A DNA stretch of 64,000 nucleotides, taken from positions 3,930,001 to 3,994,000 of the forward strand of contig NZ_CP092333.1 of the NCBI RefSeq assembly GCF_018595675.2, read 5' to 3'. The notes beneath the pieces were generated by a model. That model saw only the letters and a list, made by a program, of their open reading frames with translations. It was not told the origin of the DNA and ran no database searches. The position numbers and the translations under genes were made by a program. How positions within the stretch are numbered: position 1 is the first letter of the stretch; every line of letters starts with the position of its first letter. Positions 8,939 through 18,393 of this stretch are shown here, in pieces. Source of the stretch: Flavihumibacter fluvii. GTDB taxonomy: Bacteria > Bacteroidota > Bacteroidia > Chitinophagales > Chitinophagaceae.

Positions 8939-9924
8939 TTTTCCAGTCCTAATAATTTTTTACCAAGTTCGCTGAGCACAGCGGTTTCATATTTTGTTTT
9001 TTCCCAGTTGCGCGGATCTCCGGGGAAGGCATATCCTTCCGGTGCCACACGGTCTTTCCAGGACGTGATGCGCCACTGCCGAAGTGCTTCATTATCTTCC
9101 TCTGCCGGCATCATCGAAATGTATTGGGCAATACGCACTTTATTGCCGCTATTGTTTGGCCTGATACCATGTGGCTGCAGGCTGTTGAAGATGAGCAGGT
9201 CGCCCGCTTCCATTTTAACCTTCTCCATCTGGAAACCGGTAGTATCGGGCTTGAAATGATCACGGTCCTCGGGCTGTGTCAGCTTCCAGGTATCATAAGT
9301 GCGGAACAATTCCGGGATGCACTGGAATCCCCCCATATTTTCATCGTCCTGGTCGGCCAGTGCCAGTACGCCCTGCACATTAACCGGTTTTGTTTCGGGG
9401 TCATAATCCCAATGGATGAAGCCCTTGTATTCAAAACCCGGACGAATGGGGAAGTTCAGGTTGGCGCGGTCAATGGTCACCCATAGTTTTTCGGTGCCCC
9501 AGATATCGGCAAAAGCATCGTAGACCCTTTGCATCTGGCGATTATTCCAAAGGTGTTGATTATTGTATACCTCTACCATACCGGTATTGGTCAGCTCCTT
9601 CATTTTCATTTCTGCCCTTGCCGGCGCATACCAGGTCTCGGGATCATTGGGGTCCTTTTCTTCAAACTCCCACAGGAATTTTGCTGTTGCCAACGCCTGC
9701 TCGCGCGGCACTGCATTTTTGATCACGATGTATCCGTTGGTGATCCAGAAATTCCAGTCCGCCTCGCTCAACACCCGCAATGGCTTTCCATTGCTGCGGT
9801 CGTTCAGTTTGGTCGCACTGCTTTTTGCAGTGGACGGATTTCCGGGAATGTCTTTATGGGCGTTTGGCGCCATAGTGGGCTGCATCGTAGGCTGCATAGT
9901 GGGAGCCATTGTTTTTTGTTCCAT
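8932..9924 (-). CDS. Phytanoyl-CoA dioxygenase (PhyH) family Fe(II)/2-oxoglutarate oxygenase
   Basis: 330 aa. The Fe(II) triad reads His171-x-Asp173 (FIHWDYD) and His252 (QPHGIRP), with Arg255 placed to bind 2-oxoglutarate. Residues 6-21 are tandem Met-x-Pro-Thr units, so the first ~45 residues are probably disordered; translation might instead begin at a later Met among them. The aldo/keto reductase overlaps its 3' end. The gene is divergent from an AraC-family regulator 330 bp away, which may control it. Substrates in this family range from lipids to small metabolites and cannot be read from the sequence. Confidence 0.88.
   Translation of the reverse strand: MEQKTMAPTMQPTMQPTMAPNAHKDIPGNPSTAKSSATKLNDRSNGKPLRVLSEADWNFWITNGYIVIKNAVPREQALATAKFLWEFEEKDPNDPETWYAPARAEMKMKELTNTGMVEVYNNQHLWNNRQMQRVYDAFADIWGTEKLWVTIDRANLNFPIRPGFEYKGFIHWDYDPETKPVNVQGVLALADQDDENMGGFQCIPELFRTYDTWKLTQPEDRDHFKPDTTGFQMEKVKMEAGDLLIFNSLQPHGIRPNNSGNKVRIAQYISMMPAEEDNEALRQWRITSWKDRVAPEGYAFPGDPRNWEKTKYETAVLSELGKKLLGLEKW
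9865..9909 (-). repeat. 12-bp tandem repeat encoding Met-x-Pro-Thr units
   Basis: Nearly four consecutive 12-bp units encode MAPT, MQPT, MQPT and MAPN at the start of the PhyH protein. Each unit starts with ATG, so several in-frame start codons are possible. In-frame gain or loss of units would change only the length of the leader. Confidence 0.75.
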
Positions 9925-10254
9925 AAAATGGTATTTAGTTGGTGGTGGTAATTGTCAATAAAGTAGCCGGGCACTGCCTTTGGCTTTTGACACAGAATCC
10001 GGTAAGGTCCCTGTGCTTACAAGGCTTAGTGGCGGTTTTCCAATCCGGCTGTTTAACCGGGGGGCGGGTGGCAAGCCCGGGAGTGTAATTAATTCTGGTG
10101 ATCATGGTGCAATCGTTTTGCTTGAATGATATACCAAAAATACGTCCAGCAACAGGCGGTTTCCTACCCCTGTAATCGCCAGTTTTTGTGCTGTATTGAC
10201 ATTTTTCGTAAATTATTAGTAGAAAAAGCACAATCCAGGACAAAATCTACCAAA
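9925..10254. other. Divergent intergenic region between phyH and araC-type genes
   Basis: 330 bp without a convincing gene. It must contain the promoters for both divergent genes. The region at 10180-10225 is AT-rich and includes TTTTTG followed about 20 bp later by TAAATTATTAG, a loose match to the Bacteroidota promoter facing the regulator. No strong inverted repeat was found. Confidence 0.4.
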
Positions 10255-11103
10255 TTGAAAGTAAAACTAGAAGCCATACAACCCGATGCGGACAGCTCTT
10301 TCAAGATACTACTAACCCCGAACTTAAATGAACTGTTTTACTGGCATTTCCACCCCGAATATGAAATTGTCTATGTAGAAGCTGACCATGGTATCCGGCA
10401 TATCGGCGACCATATTTCCAAATATGCAGGAAGCGACCTGGCCCTGATCGGCCCAAATATTCCCCACCTGAATTTTGATTATGGCGTGAAGACCATTGCT
10501 GAAACAGTGGTGGTGCAGATGAAAGAGCATTTTTTGGGCGCATCATTTTTTGGCCTGCCTGAAATTGCAGCGATCAATGATTTGTTTGAACGGGCAAAAA
10601 GCGGATTGGCTTTTTATGGTGATACAAAAAGACAGGCAGGTGAAAAATTAAAAACACTTACATCGCTGAACCATTTTGACCAATTGATTACTTTATTGCA
10701 GGTGTTTCAGCTATTGGCATCCAGTAAGGAGAATATCCCATTGAATACCCGGCCCATCGCCAGGGCGTCTGTTTTAAAAGAGCAACAACGCCTCCATAAG
10801 ATCTACCATTATATTGAATCCCATTATACAGAATCTATCGATGTGCATGAAGTGGCTGCGCTGGCCAATTTATCTGCAGCGGCCTTCTGCCGATATTTCA
10901 AGAAATCAACCCACCTGACCTTTACCGACTTCTTAAACCAGTACCGGATCAACCAATCGAAAAAATTATTGATGCAGGACATGTCGGTCACAGATGCCTG
11001 TTATGAGAGCGGTTTTGAAAACCTGTCCCATTTCAATAAGACGTTTAAAAAATTTGCGGGCGAGAATCCTACAGCGTTTAAGAAAAAACAGGTGGTCTTT
11101 TAG
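10255..11103 (+). CDS. AraC-family transcriptional regulator with N-terminal cupin
   Basis: About 282 aa from the TTG at 10255, where conserved-looking sequence starts (LKVKLEAIQPD). An in-frame ATG at 10126 would add 43 residues of poor, Cys- and Gln-rich sequence, so the later start is preferred. The N-terminal cupin part contains FYWHFHPEYEIVYV and DLALIGPNIPH. The C-terminal ~100 residues hold the two helix-turn-helix motifs, ending LSHFNKTFKKFAGENPTAFKK. Such regulators often sense sugars or small metabolites. It is divergent from the PhyH-AKR-Dabb operon, which it may control. The stop overlaps that of the convergent acyltransferase. Confidence 0.88.
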   Translation: MKVKLEAIQPDADSSFKILLTPNLNELFYWHFHPEYEIVYVEADHGIRHIGDHISKYAGSDLALIGPNIPHLNFDYGVKTIAETVVVQMKEHFLGASFFGLPEIAAINDLFERAKSGLAFYGDTKRQAGEKLKTLTSLNHFDQLITLLQVFQLLASSKENIPLNTRPIARASVLKEQQRLHKIYHYIESHYTESIDVHEVAALANLSAAAFCRYFKKSTHLTFTDFLNQYRINQSKKLLMQDMSVTDACYESGFENLSHFNKTFKKFAGENPTAFKKKQVVF

Positions 11104-12242
11104 GAAGTGACTCCCTTCACACCAAATAAATATTTAGTGAGCCTTGTTCGTTTTATAATGAAATGATACGTTGAAAATATGGCTGCTGCACTTAATACTG
11201 TCAGGAGGATCCATTTTGGAAAAATGGGGAGATCTAATTTTACTATCCAGTATCCAATAACTACGATGAGGGTTTGGTGGATAATATAAAACGGGTACAC
11301 CGCTTTATTGAGATAGGTTAAGGCTGGCGAAGAAAAATTCAGGAACTTTTTGGCGTAACCGCAAATGCTGAGTATGACCATCCAGATCTCCAGGCAATTC
11401 AATACCATGTAGGCTGAAAATGGCTGTCCCGCTTGTTTTGGGATTTGGATAGGCCACCAGAAAAAGGTGTATAAAAGAACCACAGCAAGGACAGCTGCTG
11501 CCAGGAAGGACCTCCGGTATTTTTCACAGTTGTCCCAAAAATCCGCAGCGCCCCCTAAAAAATAGCCATACAATAATAAAGTAATTGAAAAGATGAATAC
11601 AAACCAGTCATCCAGTAAGCTACCCTGCTCCGGCCATGCCAGGAATAATGCATTATATATCATCACCAGGGGAATAACCAGCAGGACCAAACCAACTGGA
11701 TGCGAGAGAAGGGTTGCTAATTTTTCTTTTACTGTAGCGAGGTATTTTATTTTAAAGAGGGCAAACAACGGACTTAGCAGGAGGATAAATACAAACAGGT
11801 AAACCACAAACCACATATGGCTCCAGGTCAGTGTGCCATCAGGATAAGGCACCAGCTTCCAGACGGTGGGGTAGAAATCAGGGTAGCTTTCATGGATCCG
11901 CCCTTTTTGGGTGTATTCCACCCACACCTGAGCCGGGATAATGAAAAACATTGCAAACAATAAAGGAATCAGGAGCCTGTTCACCCTTTCCCAAAGGAAT
12001 CGCCAGATCGACCTGCGTTGCAGGGAAAAATAAATGCCCACCCCGGAAATAAAAAAAAGCAAAGGCAGCCGCCATTGGTGGAACCACCAGATCACATTCA
12101 GTAAAGCCTGGGATGTATCCCCATTTTTAACTTCCCAACCATAAGGAACAAATGGCATGGAAGAGTGAAAAATGATCAGCAGCATAAATGCAAGTACCCT
12201 GATCCAATCGATATAATGCCGGCGATTCGCTGAATCATGCAT
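11100..12242 (-). CDS. Acyltransferase family 3 integral membrane protein
   Basis: 380 aa with about ten membrane helices. The N-terminal motif RRHYIDWIRVLAFMLLIIFHS carries the conserved Arg/Asp and His of acyltransferase-3 (OafA/MdoC-like) proteins, followed by RLPLLFFISGVGIYFSL. These enzymes move acyl groups, often acetyl or succinyl, onto periplasmic or surface glycans or lipids. The acceptor is unknown here. Its stop overlaps the stop of the convergent AraC-type gene, so the two transcripts must overlap or end inside coding sequence. Confidence 0.87.
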   Translation of the reverse strand: MHDSANRRHYIDWIRVLAFMLLIIFHSSMPFVPYGWEVKNGDTSQALLNVIWWFHQWRLPLLFFISGVGIYFSLQRRSIWRFLWERVNRLLIPLLFAMFFIIPAQVWVEYTQKGRIHESYPDFYPTVWKLVPYPDGTLTWSHMWFVVYLFVFILLLSPLFALFKIKYLATVKEKLATLLSHPVGLVLLVIPLVMIYNALFLAWPEQGSLLDDWFVFIFSITLLLYGYFLGGAADFWDNCEKYRRSFLAAAVLAVVLLYTFFWWPIQIPKQAGQPFSAYMVLNCLEIWMVILSICGYAKKFLNFSSPALTYLNKAVYPFYIIHQTLIVVIGYWIVKLDLPIFPKWILLTVLSAAAIFSTYHFIIKRTRLTKYLFGVKGVTS

Positions 12243-12333
12243 AAGCCAGATGGTTTCTACTTATACGGATAAATGAATAATTTGTTACAGCTAAAGGCCT
12301 GCTGATTTAAAACCGGACGAAGAACGTATCAAA

Positions 12334-12348
12334 AGCGGACAGTCCGCT
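12334..12348. promoter_or_regulatory. 15-bp palindrome upstream of the FtsX-type permease
   Basis: AGCGGAC-A-GTCCGCT is a perfect palindrome with 7-bp arms, 90 bp before the permease start. It precedes a very AT-rich stretch at 12355-12395 that probably holds the promoter. The G/C-rich arms in an AT-rich spacer suggest a protein-binding site. No T tract follows, so it is not a terminator. Confidence 0.5.
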
Positions 12349-12437
12349 GCCGTCATTTTATTATAAAATATTGATTTTTATATATTTATGAAAGTGGCAT
12401 TGCATTAGTAGCAACAGGACAGGGAAAAATTATTGTT

Positions 12438-14861
12438 ATGCTGACCAACTATTTCAAAATTGCCTGGAGAAACCTTTTCCGGAATAAACTCCATACTTCG
12501 ATCAATATCGGTGGACTGATCATTGGCTTTACCATCGGCATCGTCATCCTGATGGTTGTGTACAGCCAGTTGCGGTTTGATAACTTTCATAAAAACGGCA
12601 ACCGCATTTACCAGGCATATAATGTCTTCAATAAAAAGACCGGGGAAGATGTTGGCAATTCATTTGGGTACCCGGCAGCCCCAACCTTCAAATCAGAAGT
12701 CCCGGCCATAGAGAAAGCAACCCGTTTCCTGAACGGCGGCAAAAAATTAATGTACAACAACAAAGAGCTTTCCGTTTCAAATATGATGGTGGATGAAGAC
12801 TTTTTATCCATCTTCAGTTTTCCAGTGGTGAAGGGCACGAGTGGTAATCCACTTGCCCGCTTAACAGATATTGCCATTACCGAGTATGCAGCAAAGAAGA
12901 TCTTTGGAAATGAAGACCCGATCGGTAAAACGGTCAATGTTTCAACGGGTGAAACCATGCAGGCGCTGACCGTTGCTGCCGTATTAAAGGATTTCCCCGA
13001 AAATTCAAGCATACGATTTGATATACTGACCCGTATTGAGAACCGATCGGATTATGCCAACAATAAAAATCGTTGGGACAACCAGCACCATCCGGTGTAT
13101 GTTCAGTTGAAAGAGGGTGCCACGCAGGCCCAGGCTGAAGCACAATTAAAACAGGTTAACCAAAAGTACCTGCCCGAATGGTATACAGAGATGAAAAAAA
13201 ATGGTGGCATTCCCGATCAGCAGGGTGACCTGTGGGCAACAAGATTATTGCCCTTAAATAAAATACATTTTACCCCACGTGTGAACGGGCGCTCTACAAC
13301 CAGCTATGCACAAATTGCAGCTATACTGGTTGTAGGTTTACTGATCATACTCATCGCCAGCTTCAATTTTATCAATATCAACCTGGCAAATGCATTTACC
13401 CGGAGCAAGGAAATCGGCGTGCGGAAATGCCTGGGTGCAGCTAAGGGCAGGTTATTCGGACAATTATGGAGTGAAAGTTTCCTGGTCTGTTTCATTGCAT
13501 TCCTGGTTTCATTGCTACTGATAAAATTAGGCAGCCATTATTTTACCAGTCTGCAGGAAATGAATATTAATATCAACGAAATCCTGCTCCAGCCTGTGTT
13601 TATAGCCCTCTCCCTTGGGCTCCTCTTGTTTGTTTCCCTGATTGCCGGTGGCTATCCATCCTGGCTGATGGCAAAATTTAAGGTGGTGGAAACACTCAAG
13701 GGAAAGGTGAGCCTCCAAAGGAAAAGTATTTTAAGGAATGGGCTGATCGTTGCACAATTCTCTGTTGCCTGTATCATGATCACCTGTACTGTGGTGATAT
13801 ACCGGCAATTCCAGTACCTGCAAAGCGCTGACCTGGGGATCAACAAAGACTATATGGTCAGTATCCCATTATACAATGCGGAAACAGGTAAGGAAACGAT
13901 CAATAAACTAAGGAACAGGTTAGTGAATAATCCACAGATTCTGTCCATCACCGGTAGCAATATTAATATCGGCCAGGGACTGGACAGAAGTACCAGCAGG
14001 TCGCGGATCGGGTTCGATTACAAAGAAAAATCCATTACAACCAATATGGCGGCAGTGGATTATGACTACCTGAAAACCATGGGCGTGAAAACGATTGATG
14101 GCCGTGATTTTGACAGGGCATACGGGGGCGATTCACTATATAATGTGCTGGTCTCTGAGAGTGTGGCGAAGCAGTTTAATGAAAAGAACCTCGTAGGTAT
14201 GGACCTGCTGATAGACAGCACTGGACCCCGCTGGCATGTTGTAGGTATTTTCCCCGATTTCCATTTGTATTCATTGCATGAAGCGATAGCACCCCTCACA
14301 TTAACCATGTATAAAGAGGACCGGTTATCCTATTGTTTTGTAAAACTGTCTTCCCGGAACCTGATCTCAGCCATGGAGACGCTGAAAAATGAAATGGCCA
14401 TTCTGGAGCCCGGACATGAATTCATGGGCAGTTTTGTTGAAGAAAATATCAATAACTGGTACAGGCAGGAAAAAATGATGTCCATCATGTTCAGTATCGC
14501 CGCTATTGTTTCCATTGCACTCTCCTGTATGGGACTCCTGGCCATGGTATTATTGATCATCCAGCATCGTGTAAAGGAAATAGGTGTGAGAAAAGTATTG
14601 GGCGCCAGTGTGCAAAATATTTCATTGCTGATCTCAAAAGAGTTCCTTCTGCTGGTAGTGATCGCGGTATTGATTGCAACTCCCATCGCCTGGATGCTCA
14701 TGTACAAATGGCTGCAGGATTTTCCTTACCGTATTGATGCACCATGGTGGATCTTTGCCGGCGTAGCATTGCTGGCCATCATCATTGCGCTGCTGACCAT
14801 TAGCGTGAATACGGTGCGGGCTGCGATGCAAAATCCGGTGAAAAGCCTGAGGACGGAGTAA
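12438..14861 (+). CDS. ABC transporter permease, MacB/FtsX family (two-FtsX-domain type)
   Basis: 807 aa. One N-terminal membrane helix (residues ~20-45) is followed by a periplasmic MacB-PCD domain. A first FtsX domain (~285-430) contains SKEIGVRKCLGA. A second periplasmic domain follows, and a C-terminal FtsX domain (~685-800) contains VKEIGVRKVLGASVQNI. No ATPase domain or neighbouring ATPase gene is present, so the partner must be encoded elsewhere. In Bacteroidota such large permeases occur in many paralogues and are thought to move peptides, lipoproteins or drugs by mechanotransmission. It appears monocistronic, with a palindrome upstream. Confidence 0.92.
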   Translation: MLTNYFKIAWRNLFRNKLHTSINIGGLIIGFTIGIVILMVVYSQLRFDNFHKNGNRIYQAYNVFNKKTGEDVGNSFGYPAAPTFKSEVPAIEKATRFLNGGKKLMYNNKELSVSNMMVDEDFLSIFSFPVVKGTSGNPLARLTDIAITEYAAKKIFGNEDPIGKTVNVSTGETMQALTVAAVLKDFPENSSIRFDILTRIENRSDYANNKNRWDNQHHPVYVQLKEGATQAQAEAQLKQVNQKYLPEWYTEMKKNGGIPDQQGDLWATRLLPLNKIHFTPRVNGRSTTSYAQIAAILVVGLLIILIASFNFININLANAFTRSKEIGVRKCLGAAKGRLFGQLWSESFLVCFIAFLVSLLLIKLGSHYFTSLQEMNININEILLQPVFIALSLGLLLFVSLIAGGYPSWLMAKFKVVETLKGKVSLQRKSILRNGLIVAQFSVACIMITCTVVIYRQFQYLQSADLGINKDYMVSIPLYNAETGKETINKLRNRLVNNPQILSITGSNINIGQGLDRSTSRSRIGFDYKEKSITTNMAAVDYDYLKTMGVKTIDGRDFDRAYGGDSLYNVLVSESVAKQFNEKNLVGMDLLIDSTGPRWHVVGIFPDFHLYSLHEAIAPLTLTMYKEDRLSYCFVKLSSRNLISAMETLKNEMAILEPGHEFMGSFVEENINNWYRQEKMMSIMFSIAAIVSIALSCMGLLAMVLLIIQHRVKEIGVRKVLGASVQNISLLISKEFLLLVVIAVLIATPIAWMLMYKWLQDFPYRIDAPWWIFAGVALLAIIIALLTISVNTVRAAMQNPVKSLRTE

Positions 14862-14907
14862 GGGCGAATCGGAATTAATAGCTTTCTTTGTTTTATTAAT
14901 TCCTGGA

Positions 14908-16341
14908 ATGAAAAAATACCTGCTTTCTTATTCGACTGTTTTTGTTGTATTCCTTGGATTGATGTGGTGGATCCTTTCGAAAGGTGAAAAACTGCAGCCT
15001 CATTACCCAGGAGTTGCACCCAAAGAATTGTCGCATCCCCAGGCCGCACCAGGTTCAGCCAGGATAACTGAAACGGCGCTCGAAGTATTTTACCAGAATT
15101 TACAGCAACCGCTCAGCCGGTTATTATTACAGGTCATCGTTATTTTATTTGTAGCCAGGATATTTGGTGCGATTGCAAGGAAACTGCATTTCCAGTCGGT
15201 AGTGGGTGAAATGATTGCCGGTATCGTCCTGGGGCCCTCCCTGCTGGGCTGGCTTTTCCCCCAGTTTTCTGAATTTTTGTTTCCTCCCGACTCCCTTAAA
15301 AATCTTCAGTTCCTCAGCCAGATCGGATTGATCCTGTTCATGTTTGTCATTGGTATGGATCTCGATATCCATGAAGTGCGCCATAAGGCGAAAGAAGCAG
15401 TAGTGATCAGCCATGCCAGTATTTTATTTCCCTATTTCCTGGGGATATTGCTGGCCTATTTTTTATTTGAACGCTTTGCTTATGCGGGTACCAGTTTCCT
15501 GTCTTTTGCCTTATTTATGGGCATCGCCATGAGCATAACGGCCTTTCCTGTTTTGGCCAGGATATTACAGGAGAGAAAACTGACGCAATCGCCATTAGGT
15601 ATCCTCGCCATCACCTGTGCAGCAACAGATGATGTAACGGCCTGGTGCATTCTTGCAGTTGTAATAGCAATTGTAAAAGCAGGCAGTTTAGTTAGTGCGG
15701 TAATTGCTATTGGCCTCGCGATCCTGTTCGTATTATTTATGTTGTACCCGGTTAAAAGGTGGTGGCACAGGACCTCGGTTTTCCTGCAACAGCGGAAAAA
15801 GGCATCGAAGACACTGATTGCGGGGTCTTTTTTTGTATTACTGCTTAGCGCCCTGATGGCGGAAGTCATTGGCATTCATGCCTTGTTTGGGGCGTTCCTC
15901 GCGGGTGTGATCATGCCCCATGAAGGCCGTCACAAAGAATTACTGACAGATAAAGTGGAAGATGTAAGCGTTTTATTATTCCTGCCTATATTCTTTGCGT
16001 TTACCGGGTTGAGGACACATATCGGCCTATTAACCGAGGGGAATTATTGGTGGATATGCGGCCTGATCATTTTGGTGGCCGTTGCGGGAAAGTTTGGCGG
16101 CAGCATGGTTGCAGCGCGGGTGGTTGGACAATCCTGGAAGGATGCTTTGTCCATTGGCGCATTGATGAATACGCGCGGATTGATGGAACTGGTCGTGTTG
16201 AACATTGGCTTTGACCTGGGTATTCTCTCACCTGAGATATTTGCCATGATGGTCCTGATGGCTTTGTCAACTACCTTGATGACCGGTCCCGCGCTGGATA
16301 TTATCAATGCGTATTTCCCGCGGCAGGCTGAAACTGGTTAA
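14908..16341 (+). CDS. Cation:proton antiporter, CPA2 (Kef/NapA-like) family
   Basis: 477 aa. An N-terminal helix and a ~40-residue extracytoplasmic segment precede a 12-13 helix Na+/H+ exchanger domain. Motifs include VVGEMIAGIVLGPSLLG, ITAFPVLARIL and CAATDDVTAWCIL, the last being the conserved acidic pair of CPA2 exchangers. No C-terminal TrkA-N or USP domain is present. The role is probably Na+ or K+ exchange for protons at the inner membrane. It follows the permease by 46 bp, perhaps by readthrough. The stop codon overlaps that of the convergent downstream gene. Confidence 0.92.
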   Translation: MKKYLLSYSTVFVVFLGLMWWILSKGEKLQPHYPGVAPKELSHPQAAPGSARITETALEVFYQNLQQPLSRLLLQVIVILFVARIFGAIARKLHFQSVVGEMIAGIVLGPSLLGWLFPQFSEFLFPPDSLKNLQFLSQIGLILFMFVIGMDLDIHEVRHKAKEAVVISHASILFPYFLGILLAYFLFERFAYAGTSFLSFALFMGIAMSITAFPVLARILQERKLTQSPLGILAITCAATDDVTAWCILAVVIAIVKAGSLVSAVIAIGLAILFVLFMLYPVKRWWHRTSVFLQQRKKASKTLIAGSFFVLLLSALMAEVIGIHALFGAFLAGVIMPHEGRHKELLTDKVEDVSVLLFLPIFFAFTGLRTHIGLLTEGNYWWICGLIILVAVAGKFGGSMVAARVVGQSWKDALSIGALMNTRGLMELVVLNIGFDLGILSPEIFAMMVLMALSTTLMTGPALDIINAYFPRQAETG

Positions 16342-17387
16342 TATTTTTCAGTACCGGGTACTTCCATCACAAGGCCGGAACCATAACAGCCTGCCGGGGT
16401 CTGGTAGCCTGTCTTAAAGTTTCCATCAAGGACTTTTTTTGCAATAATGAGGCTGCTGTGAGCGGTTAACGTATACCCATCTGGTCCACGTAACCTGCCG
16501 CTTATTTTTTTACCGGCTGCGTTCCTCACTTCACCCCATACCAGGCTTTTTGCGATTTTGCGCGCTTCGGGAGACGGACCAGCGGGTTTTCTATTGATAT
16601 ATTCCTGTGCTTTTTTCCTGATCCAATTGGTGCGCAGCGCCCAGTTGAACATCCATTGCAATTTCATCACCCTGTAAATAGACCAGGTGATACCGGTATA
16701 GGTGGTAATGTTGGGAATGCCTGTGGTAGTATAGGCGGTGGAGACATCACCCCAGGGGATACTCATGACCATCCATGGTCCCTTACCAAAATCTATGAGG
16801 CGGTATTTTGCGCCGAGCGGACTTGGAATGATTTTTCCATTTTCCCGGACGGCGCCATTTTCACCAAGAGATCTTACCATCGTGGTGGCGGTTCCATGTG
16901 AAAGTCCCCCGCCTAAGTTGGTAAAGGCCAGTTCCAGGGAGGTGGCATCGGGTAATTGTTCTTTCAGCCAAAGGGCCATGCAGTCAGTGGGTACCACATC
17001 AAACCCTGTTCCGGGCATGATCATGATACCGGCTTCCTGCGCGGCGGTATCGTAGGTTTTAGCCTTTTCGAAAACGGGTATTTCACCGGTGATATCCAGG
17101 TAATGAACTTTGTTCCTGATGCAGCCCCTGATCATAGGTTCTGAAGTAATGGCAAATGGTCCGGCTGCATGGATCACCACATCGATATCCTTCAGTAATT
17201 CGTCGATGGAAGCCTCACTATCCAGGTCGGCGATACGGTATGGCAATTGGAATTGGTGGGATAATTCCTGGATAGCAGCTGCATTCCTGCCACCAAGGAT
17301 CGGTTGTAATCCATAAGTTTCGGAAGCCTCGGTAATGATTTTTCCGGTATAGCCATTAGCTCCATATAATAGCAGGTTATTTGTCAT
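16338..17387 (-). CDS. Saccharopine dehydrogenase-like NAD(P)-binding oxidoreductase
   Basis: 349 aa from the ATG at 17387, which gives MTNNLLLYGANGYTGKI with the Rossmann motif GANGYTG right at the N-terminus. Five extra residues would be added from 17402. The domain matches saccharopine dehydrogenase NADP-binding proteins of the trans-acting enoyl reductase type (DVVIHAAGPFAITSEPM, HYLDITGE). The substrate is unknown; lysine metabolism is not implied. The 3' end overlaps the convergent antiporter by 4 bp. Confidence 0.86.
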   Translation of the reverse strand: MTNNLLLYGANGYTGKIITEASETYGLQPILGGRNAAAIQELSHQFQLPYRIADLDSEASIDELLKDIDVVIHAAGPFAITSEPMIRGCIRNKVHYLDITGEIPVFEKAKTYDTAAQEAGIMIMPGTGFDVVPTDCMALWLKEQLPDATSLELAFTNLGGGLSHGTATTMVRSLGENGAVRENGKIIPSPLGAKYRLIDFGKGPWMVMSIPWGDVSTAYTTTGIPNITTYTGITWSIYRVMKLQWMFNWALRTNWIRKKAQEYINRKPAGPSPEARKIAKSLVWGEVRNAAGKKISGRLRGPDGYTLTAHSSLIIAKKVLDGNFKTGYQTPAGCYGSGLVMEVPGTEKY

Positions 17388-17418
17388 AGTTGAAAGGTAC
17401 AACGGTGATTTTTCCCGG

Positions 17419-17796
17419 CTATGAATTGTTTGTTTGCCGGATTACCAGGTACATTTCATGCGGGAGCGGATGGTACCCGTATTCATAGCAAAAATAATAC
17501 GGTTCTCCATTTTGGTTGCGCAGGATATGGGTGCAATATTTAAACTGGAAGCCATGCTGCAACAATTTTTCGCGGCTGATGCGGTGGACGGCTTCCTTAT
17601 CGGCCAACAGGCGGCAAAGGATCCGGCGGTTACGTACGAGGGCATGGTTAATATTCCGGACCAGGTTGTATTCGCCTACCGTGCGGTGATTATTAAATGC
17701 ATTGCGGCAGGTGTCGTCGCAGAATTTTTTATCTGATCGGCCACGGATGGGCTTTTCACACCATTGGCAATTGCGGGTGATTGCTGCGTTGTTCAT
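17419..17796 (-). CDS. Small zinc-ribbon protein, conserved hypothetical
   Basis: 125 aa. The N-terminus has a four-cysteine zinc-ribbon pattern, CQWC at 10-13 and CDDTC at 26-30, close to the DUF2116-type ribbon (CEKPIRGRSDKKFCDDTC). The rest is basic with no recognised domain and has Cys/Tyr-rich end segments. No signal or membrane segment is seen, so it is probably cytoplasmic and may bind nucleic acid. It lies 32 bp upstream of the oxidoreductase start and may share its transcript. Confidence 0.7.
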   Translation of the reverse strand: MNNAAITRNCQWCEKPIRGRSDKKFCDDTCRNAFNNHRTVGEYNLVRNINHALVRNRRILCRLLADKEAVHRISREKLLQHGFQFKYCTHILRNQNGEPYYFCYEYGYHPLPHEMYLVIRQTNNS

Positions 17797-17966
17797 TTTT
17801 TAGTTAAAAATAGCCTCTGGCAACTCCCCTTACAACCGTTTTTGAACGGTTATTTCAGGGTAAAATCACTTACCATCCGGTTTCTGGTTCTAAGCCATTG
17901 CATTTTTGCATAGTTCCCCCAGGCGCCGGGGTGAACAACAAATTATTCACAGAAAAAAATACGACA

Positions 17967-18317
17967 ATGAGTGAGAACAAGAACAGGGTGATACTGGTCG
18001 GAAACCTGGGTGCGGACCCTGAAATCAAAATCACCCCAACGGGCCGGAAAATGGCAAAATTTAATGTGGCTACCAATGAAACCTTCCAGAACAGCCAGGG
18101 TGAAAAAGTAACCGAAACGCAATGGCACCATCTTGTCGCCTGGGGAAAGCAGGCCGATAAAGCGGAGCAGGAATTGCAAAAGGGTACTGAGGTCTCCCTG
18201 GAGGGGAAAATCATTTACCGGCAATATGTTGATAAGGACGGTGCCAAAAAAACAGTAACCGAGATCACGGTTTTGGAACTTTCCTGCGTGGCCCAGCGAA
18301 GTAAGTCGGATGCCTGA
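17967..18317 (+). CDS. ssb: Single-stranded DNA-binding protein, short form
   Basis: 116 aa from the ATG at 17967. A single OB fold is clear (RVILVGNLGADPEIK, MAKFNVATNE, TQWHHLVAWGKQADKAEQEL, VSLEGKI). Ordinary bacterial SSB continues into a flexible tail ending in an acidic tip that recruits repair proteins. This protein stops right after the OB fold, at RSKSDA, and has no acidic tip. It is probably a paralogue of the main housekeeping SSB. A helicase gene follows directly (in-frame start at 18310 or 18394), so the pair may work together. Confidence 0.92.
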   Translation: MSENKNRVILVGNLGADPEIKITPTGRKMAKFNVATNETFQNSQGEKVTETQWHHLVAWGKQADKAEQELQKGTEVSLEGKIIYRQYVDKDGAKKTVTEITVLELSCVAQRSKSDA

Positions 18318-18393
18318 AAAACCGAAATGGTATGCCGGCAATTCCCTGAATTTGCGGGCATACCTTTCAATATCCCTAGCTTTACAGCAATTT

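Noticed and set aside
9935-10105. 56-codon minus-strand frame just upstream of phyH (MITRINYTPGLATRPP...)
   Set aside because: No homology pattern, weak start context and no own terminator. It overlaps the divergent promoter region, so it is probably chance.
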